Assembly: GCF_000745775.1 (NCBI RefSeq)
Contig: NZ_JQJY01000009.1
Span: 1-64,000 of the forward strand
Source of the DNA: Flavobacterium sp. ASV13
Lineage (GTDB): Bacteria > Bacteroidota > Bacteroidia > Flavobacteriales > Flavobacteriaceae
Length of the DNA stretch: 64,000 bases
Reading direction: 5' to 3'
The stretch's first letter is position 1; every line of letters starts with the position of its first letter. Below are positions 37,244 through 45,080 of this stretch, piece after piece. The notes beneath the pieces are model-generated. The model saw only the letters and a program-made list of their open reading frames with translations, searched no databases and had not been told where the DNA came from. The position numbers were made by a program, and so were the translations under genes.

Positions 37244-39052
37244 ATGGCGCATTTTTCAGACCAAGTTCACATTACTATCGGAGGTTTTACCCAAAATATT
37301 ATTTATTATGACTTGAAACTGTCGCAGAAAATGGTAGAGCATCATTATTTTTCTTTTGTTTGGCAGTATACAGGCAAAGCAGTTATAAAACCCGAAGACC
37401 AGGCAAAAGCAATAAGGGACTTCATCGGCAATGAAGTCATTTTTACTTTCAAAAGCCTTACAGGAATCAAACTGATGAGCAAAGGTATCATTACCGGATT
37501 GACTTCGGTTGACCAGAATGGTAGCGCCGTAGGACTTCACGTAAGCGGAGAAAGTCACAGCATAGTATTAGACGACAATCCAAAATCGAGAACTTATCTG
37601 GAAAGAGGAATGGATGATATTGTTTTGGATATTTTGTCTGAAGGTCCGACAGAATTCTATCAGAGAGATGCAATCAAATCTACCTATATGAAGGAATTCA
37701 ATTATATGGTCCAGTATAATGAAACCAGTTTCAATTTTCTTAAAAGATTGGCTCAGCGTTATGGCCAGTGGTTTTATTTTGACGGAATGCGCATGCAATT
37801 CGGACAGATCAAAACTTCAAAAATAAAACTCATCAACGGAGCTTCCTTACACAGTTTCAAGATTCAGGCCAATATGAGGGTGCACAAGATTTCGCTGGCA
37901 GGCTATGATTACAACAAAGCTTCCAGCATCAAGAATTCATCACTGCGAACTTCTGCAGGAAGCAAGGACAGTTTCGCATCGAATATAGGATTCAATCAAG
38001 GTACTGTTGCCCAGCCTGATCTGAGCATCGGCGCTTATACCAACAATGCACAACACAAGGAAGAAATAGAAGAAATGGTCACACTGCAGACCGCAGGAAG
38101 CGATGCTAACAGTATTTACTACAGCGGAATATCTTATTTTCCAATTGGACTCGGACAGACATTTAAGATTGTAAACGGCACAACTGAACACCATCTTGTC
38201 TGTATAGAAGCCATACATCATTCTCAGGTGCACGGAAATTACACCTGTGAATTCAAAGCTATTCCGGATGATGTTTCTGCACCACATTATACAGACACAA
38301 AAGTTTTTGCAAAAGCCGGAACCCAGCCAGCAAAAATAAAAGACAACAACGATCCTGAAGGCCTCGGGCGTGTAAGGGTTGAATTCTTTTGGGGAAATGG
38401 AGGTAGGTCAAGCCAATGGATCAGAATGATTCAGCCACATACAGGAAAAGGAAAAGGATTTTATTTTATTCCTGAAATTGGTGAGGAAGTATTGGTTGGT
38501 TTTGAAGGTGGAAATGCACAGTGTCCTTATGTTATGGGAGCACATTATAATGGACAGGAAAAGTCAGATTTTTATGACCCAAAAAACAGCATCAAAGGAT
38601 GGAAACTTCTTTTTGGACAGTTGTTCAAATTTATAGAAAAAGTGGGTATATGGCTTTCTGATCCAAGTGGAAATGAATTGCATATGAATGAACAAACTAA
38701 AAGTACAACTTTGACTGTTCCAGAAACGGCAACTATAAGAGCCAAAAACATCATTTTTGAAGCAACTGAAAGTATCACATTTACAGCGGGAACAAATATT
38801 TCTGAGAGTGCAGTTTTGAATAAAAGTACACATATTGGAGGTGCAGTTAATACAAAAATCGGCGGAGATCAAACACTACATGTAATTGGTGACTACGACG
38901 AAAATATCGAAGGAAATTTGAAATCACATACAGAAAAAGAAAGAAATGAAACTGGTTTAGAAGGAATTCAATATAATAGTGAAAAAGACATCAATAAACA
39001 TGCAAAAAATAGCTTACAAAATAATAGTGGTGAAAACACTACACACAACTAA
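37244..39052 (+). CDS. vgrG: Type VI secretion spike protein VgrG
   Basis: VgrG trimers form the tip of the type VI secretion needle and carry effectors. This copy of 602 residues has the phage GPD/gp27-like N-terminal part (about 1-340), a gp5-like OB domain with DNNDPEGLGRVRVEFFWGN (from about residue 366) and GFYFIPEIGEEVLVGFEGGN, and a C-terminal beta-helix stalk. The last 60 residues are polar and repetitive (HLGG-like turns, SEKDINKHAKNS) and probably contact the cargo. The structural part up to about 38400 is GC-richer than the tail. No other T6SS core gene is here, so this is an orphan vgrG island; the next genes are its likely cargo. Confidence 0.93.
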   Translation: MAHFSDQVHITIGGFTQNIIYYDLKLSQKMVEHHYFSFVWQYTGKAVIKPEDQAKAIRDFIGNEVIFTFKSLTGIKLMSKGIITGLTSVDQNGSAVGLHVSGESHSIVLDDNPKSRTYLERGMDDIVLDILSEGPTEFYQRDAIKSTYMKEFNYMVQYNETSFNFLKRLAQRYGQWFYFDGMRMQFGQIKTSKIKLINGASLHSFKIQANMRVHKISLAGYDYNKASSIKNSSLRTSAGSKDSFASNIGFNQGTVAQPDLSIGAYTNNAQHKEEIEEMVTLQTAGSDANSIYYSGISYFPIGLGQTFKIVNGTTEHHLVCIEAIHHSQVHGNYTCEFKAIPDDVSAPHYTDTKVFAKAGTQPAKIKDNNDPEGLGRVRVEFFWGNGGRSSQWIRMIQPHTGKGKGFYFIPEIGEEVLVGFEGGNAQCPYVMGAHYNGQEKSDFYDPKNSIKGWKLLFGQLFKFIEKVGIWLSDPSGNELHMNEQTKSTTLTVPETATIRAKNIIFEATESITFTAGTNISESAVLNKSTHIGGAVNTKIGGDQTLHVIGDYDENIEGNLKSHTEKERNETGLEGIQYNSEKDINKHAKNSLQNNSGENTTHN

Positions 39053-39055
39053 ACT

Positions 39056-39949
39056 ATGAGAAGAAGATTTGTAAAAGGAACCATAACAAAAACTACTGGA
39101 GGAAATCATAGTATTTATTCTAATGGTAATATTGTTACTAATGCCGGCGGTTTCATACGTGAAATAGCTGATGGAGAGATTATTTACGGTGAGCCTGAGC
39201 ATGCGCCGCCTAAAACATTGTTTGAAAAGATGTTGGTTGAAGGAGATTTTTTTGACATGTCAGGAAATTATCTCGGTTCTACAGCAAATAGCAGAAAACA
39301 TATTTATATTGTAGGAAGAGACGCTTTTCAAAATCCATACTCAATTAATAACTTCCCTGAAGGATTTTACACCAAATTTGTTTCTTTTAATGGTATTGGG
39401 AATATTATAAATTTAAAAGTTGGAGGCAAATATTCAAAACAAATAATTGAACTTCCAAAAGAAGAAAGGATTAAAGTCGCACAGAAAATCTTTAATCATT
39501 ACTATACAGATGCAGGCTATGACTTGAATGAATTAAAATACAAAACTATTACCGAAGTACCCGACGAAATACCTGGAGGAGCATTTGCTTTAACTCGATT
39601 TGGAGGCGTAACTCCACACTCTGAAAAATTAAAAGAAGGTGAAAAAGATATAAGTATTACATATCCTCATTTAGGGATTCACATTATCACAGGTTGGGAT
39701 GTTATTAACTTATTTGCTCATGAAAGAGGACAACATATGGAAGACCTAATTAAATACAACAAAAAATTTTATATTACTTTTCCAGGGCCATATGAAATTG
39801 AACGTCGAGCATATATGTATCAATTAAAGCATAAAACTTGGATAAAAACTAGTCCTGAATTCAAAGGACATATTTGGTCAGTAATATCAAGTTACGTTCA
39901 CCCATCTGAATATGGCCCCTATTTAAAAGATAATTATAAAATAGTTTAA
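39056..39949 (+). CDS. Putative VgrG-linked effector with HExxxH motif
   Basis: A 297-residue protein of no family I recognise, starting 3 bases after vgrG. The N-terminal 50 residues (KGTITKTTGG, then short G-rich strands ending IIYGEP) look like a beta-strand adaptor that could sit on the VgrG stalk; no signal peptide is present. The C-terminal half carries LFAHERGQHMED with H222-E223-x-x-x-H227 and, 22 residues later, E250 in IERRAYMYQ. HExxxH plus a downstream ExRA is the zinc-ligand pattern known from dipeptidyl peptidase III (M49), although the overall sequence is unlike that enzyme. A metallopeptidase toxin delivered by VgrG is the best hypothesis; catalytic activity is inference. Confidence 0.7.
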   Translation: MRRRFVKGTITKTTGGNHSIYSNGNIVTNAGGFIREIADGEIIYGEPEHAPPKTLFEKMLVEGDFFDMSGNYLGSTANSRKHIYIVGRDAFQNPYSINNFPEGFYTKFVSFNGIGNIINLKVGGKYSKQIIELPKEERIKVAQKIFNHYYTDAGYDLNELKYKTITEVPDEIPGGAFALTRFGGVTPHSEKLKEGEKDISITYPHLGIHIITGWDVINLFAHERGQHMEDLIKYNKKFYITFPGPYEIERRAYMYQLKHKTWIKTSPEFKGHIWSVISSYVHPSEYGPYLKDNYKIV

Positions 39950-39965
39950 TTTAAAATCTCCAAAA

Positions 39966-40442
39966 ATGAAACAATTTCAAATTAAACACCTCTTATATTT
40001 ATTAATTTTTCTTTTCATATCGTGTAATCTAAAAGAAAAAAAAGAAAATTATTGCCTAAAAAAAGCAGAATATTTCCCACTATCAAAAATGCTAGTGCCT
40101 GAATCAGCAATTAAATTATATATTCAGGATAAAGACAGTGTATTACAAAAAAGAGTAAACTTAGAGACAGCAAAAAAAATTCTTTTTTATTCTATAAAAG
40201 AAAAGGACAGAAACCTGTTTCATTTAGTATCACCACAAATTAAATCATTTCAAATAAAAAATGGCATTATTACGATCTCAGTTTTAACAGCATATTTTCG
40301 TCCAAATATTTATATTGATGGAGTAAGAAAAAAAAACAAATGGACTAATGAACAAATTAAAAAAGTGATTGAAAATGAGATAGGAATAATCTTCGATAAA
40401 GATACAATTCTTGTTAAAAATTGCAATTGTAAGTGTATGTAA
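39966..40442 (+). CDS. Lipoprotein, candidate immunity protein
   Basis: A 158-residue product with a lipoprotein signal (HLLYLLIFLFISC, Cys20) and a small soluble domain that ends in an unusual Cys-rich tail, NCNCKCM. It starts 16 bases after the putative effector stop and has very AT-rich codons. Type VI effectors acting in the periplasm are commonly paired with exported lipoprotein immunity proteins, which fits. No family is recognised, so immunity is inferred from position and localisation only. Confidence 0.65.
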   Translation: MKQFQIKHLLYLLIFLFISCNLKEKKENYCLKKAEYFPLSKMLVPESAIKLYIQDKDSVLQKRVNLETAKKILFYSIKEKDRNLFHLVSPQIKSFQIKNGIITISVLTAYFRPNIYIDGVRKKNKWTNEQIKKVIENEIGIIFDKDTILVKNCNCKCM

Positions 40443-40472
40443 CCAAATTAAACTAAGTCTTTTTGGGCTTAA

Positions 40473-40796
40473 TATAATATAAGAAAAGCAAAAGAGGCTT
40501 GTGTAGATGCCGAAGAGTTGCACAAAATAAAAAATCGAATTGATGAATATGCCTTTGAAAACAAGCCTAAATTAAAATACTATACAAAAACTGAAATTGA
40601 GGCAAAACGGAAAAAAGAATGGAAAAACAATCAGGAAATAGAGGCTTTCAATGCTTTGATAGGAGAACATAAAATGCTTGTTAAATTACGGAACCAATAT
40701 TTGCATTGTTCAGCCAGTATGGATGGAATTGGGATGGAGCCTACGCAGGACAGCCAAAATAATATAATCTGGAAGCGGAAAATAATAAAGGGATAA
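40473..40796 (+). pseudogene. Beheaded remnant of an unknown island gene
   Basis: The frame is open from 40473 just after a stop at 40470, and reads KAKEACVDAEELHKIKNRI before the only non-ATG start (TTG 40518); no ATG precedes it. Coding character, with lysine/glutamate-rich helices and then LVKLRNQYLHCSASMDG, extends upstream of that TTG into the gap, as expected for the 3' end of a longer gene that lost its front. It is adjacent, with a 2-base gap, to the DUF2931 lipoprotein gene. I read it as the C-terminal scar of an earlier effector whose immunity gene survived. A short real gene starting at TTG 40518 is the alternative. Confidence 0.55.
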
Positions 40797-40798
40797 TC

Positions 40799-41890
40799 AT
40801 GAAAAAAAAATATTACTTAATCACAGCTTTGCTAATATTGAATATCACTTTAACATCATGTCAAAATAGTATGAAAGAAAAACAATATTTCTGGGATGCT
40901 TCAGTCTGCACTCCAAAAAACTATCCGGCTGAAATTTTTTCAGGTCATTTAATTTTGGGAGATAATCCTAAAAGCGGTTATGTATATATGCCGTTTGATA
41001 ATATAATTAATAGTTATAATTTAGGTGATAATGATGGTTCTTCATCAGGCCAAGCAGAAGGAATTTCGCCTAAAACGTTAGATATTACTTGGCTGTCTTA
41101 TACAGAAAACAAAAGTTATTCAGGTATTTTTAAATTAGATTCAGATAAAATAGAATCTTTAATGATAAATGGTTGCGAAAGACCCTATTGGGATAAAGAA
41201 ACAAAGAAAATAGGGATCATAAAAGATTTTGATTTTTCACTTAATGCAGGTTTATTTCCCGGAGGAATGGTTGTATTATATGTCTGGAGTCCTACCAAAA
41301 TGATAATAGTAGGAAGGTATCAGGCACATGAAGATGATAATGTTAATTGGGAAATGGCACATCCATCAATGAAAGGCAAAGCTGGTATTAAGGATTATGT
41401 AGACTATATGAATGAAGATCTGCCACAAGAAATATTGGACCAGATTAAAAACGGTACAATTCCATTTGGATATTGGGACACGCTTTTTAAAGAATACAGC
41501 CTGACGCCACAGGTTAAAGCAGAAGATAAAGTGGAGACTATCAAAATAAATTATATAAACGGCGAGTTTGAGTCCATTTTCCTGAGCTTGAATGGAAATT
41601 TAATGCCAATAAAAAAACGGGCAGTACCAAGAAAAATCAATATTGTATGGCACGATGTAAACGACAGGCGTATGGAAAGTGATATTTTCTTTGATGAGAA
41701 AAATTCGAAAGCCATTTTTGAGAAGATAAAAGCTGGTGAATCTATCAAATTTATAATAGATATAGATCGAAATACAAAACCTAGAGAAACTAAGGGAATT
41801 TCCATAAAATTAAAAACTGCTTCTGAGGAAATTGATATGAAAGAAGCTATTGTTTCGCAGGAATCATTTACGAAATCAACTCCGTATTAA
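40799..41890 (+). CDS. DUF2931 family lipoprotein, candidate orphan immunity protein
   Basis: A 363-residue lipoprotein (lipobox LTSC, Cys21). Residues about 28-235 match DUF2931, with YFWDASVCTPKNYP at the start, PKTLDITWLSY near 91 and a late WDTLFKEYS segment. DUF2931 proteins are frequent beside VgrG and toxin genes in Bacteroidota. The protein is longer than a single domain: residues 277-310 (PRKINIVWHD...) repeat the spacing of 91-122, so the C-terminal part looks like a partial second copy. It directly follows the remnant gene, suggesting it was that gene's partner. Outer membrane or periplasmic location is likely. Confidence 0.85.
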   Translation: MKKKYYLITALLILNITLTSCQNSMKEKQYFWDASVCTPKNYPAEIFSGHLILGDNPKSGYVYMPFDNIINSYNLGDNDGSSSGQAEGISPKTLDITWLSYTENKSYSGIFKLDSDKIESLMINGCERPYWDKETKKIGIIKDFDFSLNAGLFPGGMVVLYVWSPTKMIIVGRYQAHEDDNVNWEMAHPSMKGKAGIKDYVDYMNEDLPQEILDQIKNGTIPFGYWDTLFKEYSLTPQVKAEDKVETIKINYINGEFESIFLSLNGNLMPIKKRAVPRKINIVWHDVNDRRMESDIFFDEKNSKAIFEKIKAGESIKFIIDIDRNTKPRETKGISIKLKTASEEIDMKEAIVSQESFTKSTPY

Positions 41891-41946
41891 TTGTTTTCTG
41901 AGAAAAAAGTCAGATAAAATATTGTTCAAAAAATAAAATTTAAATT

Positions 41947-42363
41947 ATGTATTTAGAAAAAATAATACACGATACTAGAATTATTCTCCCTGCTAACAAA
42001 GAAGGGCTTTATTATTTTATTGAGAATATGACTACTGGAGCCTATTTTTTTCTTGCAAATATTCCACAGGCAGAGGGAGAATATACCATAAGATACAAAG
42101 ACTCTTATGGTAATCTCATGATAAATAATAAAGACTTAAAAATTACATTTAACAATGATGAGGTAATTCAATTTAGTAAATATAGAAGTCAAGTTTATTT
42201 TAATAATGATATGTCAATAACAGCTTTGCCAATGAAAGATATTCAAGAAATTGCTAATAATACATTTTATACTGAAGAACAATATGAAGCTGTAGATTTT
42301 GTAAAACTTCACATATACGACTACAATACGGCCGAGTTTTTACTTAGGCACTACTATTATTAA
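41947..42363 (+). CDS. Unknown island protein, 138 residues
   Basis: A cytosolic-looking protein without signal or membrane segment, rich in Asn, Tyr and Asp. It begins MYLEKIIHDTRIILPANKEGLYYF and ends AEFLLRHYYY. The sequence is consistent with a small beta-rich domain. No family is recognised. It ends the vgrG island before a bidirectional terminator and is 56 bases after the DUF2931 gene; the setting suggests another orphan immunity or cargo gene, without direct proof. Confidence 0.65.
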   Translation: MYLEKIIHDTRIILPANKEGLYYFIENMTTGAYFFLANIPQAEGEYTIRYKDSYGNLMINNKDLKITFNNDEVIQFSKYRSQVYFNNDMSITALPMKDIQEIANNTFYTEEQYEAVDFVKLHIYDYNTAEFLLRHYYY

Positions 42364-42381
42364 AATGTTGTGCTAAAAAAG

Positions 42382-42414
42382 AAATCCCTACAGATAAATT
42401 ATTTGTAGGGATTT
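42382..42414. terminator. Bidirectional terminator at the end of the vgrG island
   Basis: The stem AAATCCCTACA/TGTAGGGATTT (11 pairs) is flanked by an A run on the left and T residues on the right. It lies between the convergent unknown gene (plus) and nifU (minus). Confidence 0.88.
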
Positions 42415-42456
42415 TAAAATATAAAATATTTGAAACTTTGCAGCGCTAAAATTTAA

Positions 42457-43362
42457 TTAAGCATTCAAAGCTTCAACTGTAATTGCTTCATCATTCAGCA
42501 TGCTTTTCAACATGTTTTCGATACCGCTTTTTAAAGTAAAAGTTGATGATGGACAACCGCTACAAGCACCTTGTAAAATCACTTTTACCGTCTTGTTATC
42601 TTCGTTATAAGAATCAAAAGCAATGTTTCCACCATCAGCCGCAACTGCTGGTTTCACATATTCTTCCAAAATATTGATGATTTGTTGTGATGTCACATCT
42701 AATTTGTCAAATGCTTCATCTTTTGATGCTTCATTTTTAGCTTTAGTTTCAATCAAACTTTCATCTAAAACAGTTCCTCCGTTTTCAATAAATTGTTTGA
42801 TAAAAGTTCTTAATTCTAATGTAATTTCATCCCAGTTATTGATTTCATATTTTGTTACCGAAATGTAATTTTCATCAATAAAAACTTCTTTTACATAAGG
42901 AAATTTAAATAATTCCTGTGCCAATGGAGAAGAAGCAGTTTGATCAATGTTTTTGTATTCAACTGCATTTCTGGTCAACATTCTGCTAACAACAAATTTT
43001 AAAGCGGACGGATTTGGAGTTGTTTCTCCATAAACCGTAATAGGTTGTTTTTTAGGAGTGTTTTCGTCAATTGTAATGATTACACCACCTTTATCAACAA
43101 AGGCTTCAATTTGTTCTGCTACAGCGTCTTTTACATCGTCCCAATCTACAATACTGAATCGTTCAATTGCAATAAAATTTCCTGAAATATATACTGTTTT
43201 TACAAACGGAAGATAAAATAATTGCTGTGCAAGAGGTGAAGATTTCGCTTCATCAATGTTTTTGAACTCAAAATTTTGATTTTGAGTAATAAAATCATCA
43301 AACTCGAACTTAAGAATGGTAGGGTTTTGTGTTTCTTTTATAGTGATTTTTGTCATGGTCAT
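42457..43362 (-). CDS. NifU-family iron-sulfur scaffold with duplicated Nfu N domain
   Basis: A 301-residue protein that should assemble or carry Fe-S clusters for delivery to target proteins. Residues about 10-95 and 110-195 are two copies of the Nfu N-terminal domain (TQNPTILKFEFDD and TPNPSALKFVVSR, each followed by a SSPLAQ[QE]LF motif). The C-terminal NifU domain (about 225-301) has the cluster-binding GACSGCPSS with Cys267 and Cys270. Two N domains in one chain is longer than the usual Nfu layout. It is transcribed alone from a good -7 box. Confidence 0.93.
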   Translation of the reverse strand: MTMTKITIKETQNPTILKFEFDDFITQNQNFEFKNIDEAKSSPLAQQLFYLPFVKTVYISGNFIAIERFSIVDWDDVKDAVAEQIEAFVDKGGVIITIDENTPKKQPITVYGETTPNPSALKFVVSRMLTRNAVEYKNIDQTASSPLAQELFKFPYVKEVFIDENYISVTKYEINNWDEITLELRTFIKQFIENGGTVLDESLIETKAKNEASKDEAFDKLDVTSQQIINILEEYVKPAVAADGGNIAFDSYNEDNKTVKVILQGACSGCPSSTFTLKSGIENMLKSMLNDEAITVEALNA

Positions 43363-43372
43363 ATATTTTTTG

Positions 43373-43380
43373 CAAATTTA
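43373..43380 (-). promoter_or_regulatory. -7 box for the NifU-family gene
   Basis: The minus strand reads TAAATTTG, matching TAnnTTTG, 10 bases before the ATG, so the transcript leader is very short. Confidence 0.6.
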
Positions 43381-43499
43381 GTAAAGTTATTTTCTACTAA
43401 TACCTATATTTGGTTTTTTAATAAAATAATTAAGACTCTTTACAAATAAATCGTATTAAAATAGAAGAGTCGGAAATTTACTTAAACAAATTTGCCTTT

Positions 43500-44489
43500 A
43501 TGGAATTTAGAATCAAGGTTTTATTTATTTTTTTGGTTACCTCATTTTACTCGTATTCACAAGAAGGAATTCCTGTTTATTCTGATTATTTATCCGATAA
43601 CCTTTATTTGATTCATCCATCAATGGCTGGTGCAGCAAATTGTGCCAAAGTTAGATTAACAGCAAGAAAACAATGGTTTGGAGAAGACGACGCACCATCG
43701 CTAGGAACTTTAAGTTTTAATGGCAGAATAGGAGAACGTTCTGGAGCCGGAATTATTGTTTTTAATGATAAAAACGGATACCATTCTCAAAAAGGATTGA
43801 AACTTACGTATGCTCACCATATTATGTTTTCGAGAGATGAACTTGATTTGAATCAGCTTTCATTTGGTATCAGCGGAGGCGTTATTCAGAGTCAGTTAGA
43901 TGAAACTAAATTTGGCGGAACTTTTGACCCGATTGTTTTTGGTTCAATTCAAAAAGATTCTTATTTCAATGTTGATGTTGGAGCGTCTTATAATTATTTG
44001 AACTTTTACGCACACGCTACAGTTCAGGGATTGTTAGAAACAAGAAGAGAATTGTATACAGATTATGAGAGTGATAATTTGAGAAAGTTTTTGTTTAGTA
44101 CCGGATATGTTTTTGGCAAAAATGATAATTATACTTGGGAACCTTCTGTATTGCTTCAGGTTTTTGACAAGACAAAAGAAAAAACAATTGACTTGAACTT
44201 TAAAGGCTATAAAAACATGGATTTTGGAAGTTTATGGGCTGCACTTTCATACAGAAGAAGTTTTGATGGTGCACAATACAGCACTGGAAGCGGTGTGAAG
44301 GCTCAAAAGTTGCAATATTTTACGCCGATAATTGGAATCAATTTTAACAATTTTATGTTTGCTTATACGTACTCACAAGTTATGGGTGATGTGAAATTTG
44401 ATACTGGTGCTTATCACCAAATTACTTTAGGAATCAATTTATTTTGTAAAAAAGAACGTTACGATTGTAATTGTCCTGCTATTAATTAA
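43500..44489 (+). CDS. PorP/SprF family outer membrane protein (solo)
   Basis: A 329-residue PorP/SprF protein with signal peptide (LFIFLVTSFYSYSQ) and the family start PVYSDYLSDNLYLIHPSMAGAANCAKVRLTARKQW. It has the usual strands and a Cys-containing end CKKERYDCNCPAIN. Unlike the copy at 2908-3822, no adhesin gene lies beside it, so its client protein must be encoded elsewhere. It is followed after 6 bases by the carbonic anhydrase gene. Confidence 0.92.
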   Translation: MEFRIKVLFIFLVTSFYSYSQEGIPVYSDYLSDNLYLIHPSMAGAANCAKVRLTARKQWFGEDDAPSLGTLSFNGRIGERSGAGIIVFNDKNGYHSQKGLKLTYAHHIMFSRDELDLNQLSFGISGGVIQSQLDETKFGGTFDPIVFGSIQKDSYFNVDVGASYNYLNFYAHATVQGLLETRRELYTDYESDNLRKFLFSTGYVFGKNDNYTWEPSVLLQVFDKTKEKTIDLNFKGYKNMDFGSLWAALSYRRSFDGAQYSTGSGVKAQKLQYFTPIIGINFNNFMFAYTYSQVMGDVKFDTGAYHQITLGINLFCKKERYDCNCPAIN

Positions 44490-44495
44490 TTTACT

Positions 44496-45014
44496 ATGTT
44501 GATCAAATCTGTAAACGGAAAATCTCCTTTGATTCCAGAGGATTGTTATGTTGCTGAAAATGCTACAATTGTTGGTGATGTTTCTTTTGGACATTCTTGC
44601 AGTGTTTGGTTCAATGCTGTTATTCGTGGTGACGTACACTTTATTAAAATTGGTAATAAAGTAAATATTCAGGACGGAGCGATTATTCATTGTACTTATC
44701 AAAAACATCCAACAATTATTGGAAACAATGTTTCAATTGGACATAATGCAATTGTTCACGGTTGTACTGTAAAAGATAATGTTTTAATCGGAATGGGAGC
44801 AATCGTTATGGATAACTGTGTAATCGAAAGTAATTCAATTATTGCTGCAGGAGCAGTTATAACTCAAAATACTGTTGTCGAATCAGGAAGTATTTACGCT
44901 GGCGTACCGGCGAAAAAGGTGAAAGATATCAATCAATCTGATTTTGCTGGAGAAATCGAACGCATTTCAAATAATTATGTAATGTATTCAGGTTGGTTTA
45001 AAAACGAAGAATAA
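44496..45014 (+). CDS. Gamma carbonic anhydrase family protein
   Basis: A 172-residue left-handed parallel beta-helix protein of the gamma carbonic anhydrase (YrdA/PaaY-like) group. Hexapeptide repeats run through almost the whole chain, and the expected zinc-binding histidines are present in DGAIIHCTY, SIGHNAIVHG. The catalytic reaction would be CO2 hydration, although many members have not been shown to be active. It starts 6 bases after the sprF-like gene, which may be coincidental co-transcription. Confidence 0.92.
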   Translation: MLIKSVNGKSPLIPEDCYVAENATIVGDVSFGHSCSVWFNAVIRGDVHFIKIGNKVNIQDGAIIHCTYQKHPTIIGNNVSIGHNAIVHGCTVKDNVLIGMGAIVMDNCVIESNSIIAAGAVITQNTVVESGSIYAGVPAKKVKDINQSDFAGEIERISNNYVMYSGWFKNEE

Positions 45015-45042
45015 AATTTTTAAAATAATAAAATAAAAAAAT

Positions 45043-45080
45043 CCCAAATTCCAATTGTAATGTCAAAATTGGAATTTGGG
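45043..45080. repeat. Perfect 14-bp inverted repeat
   Basis: CCCAAATTCCAATT at 45043-45056 and its exact complement at 45067-45080 flank a 10-base loop. It lies in the 105-base gap between the convergent carbonic anhydrase and LytTR genes and is flanked by an A run on the left. It may work as a terminator and resembles dispersed Flavobacterium intergenic elements. Confidence 0.85.

Noticed and set aside
37244..42363. Complete type VI secretion locus
   Set aside because: Only the spike gene and cargo candidates are present; no sheath, tube, baseplate, membrane complex or ClpV genes were found.
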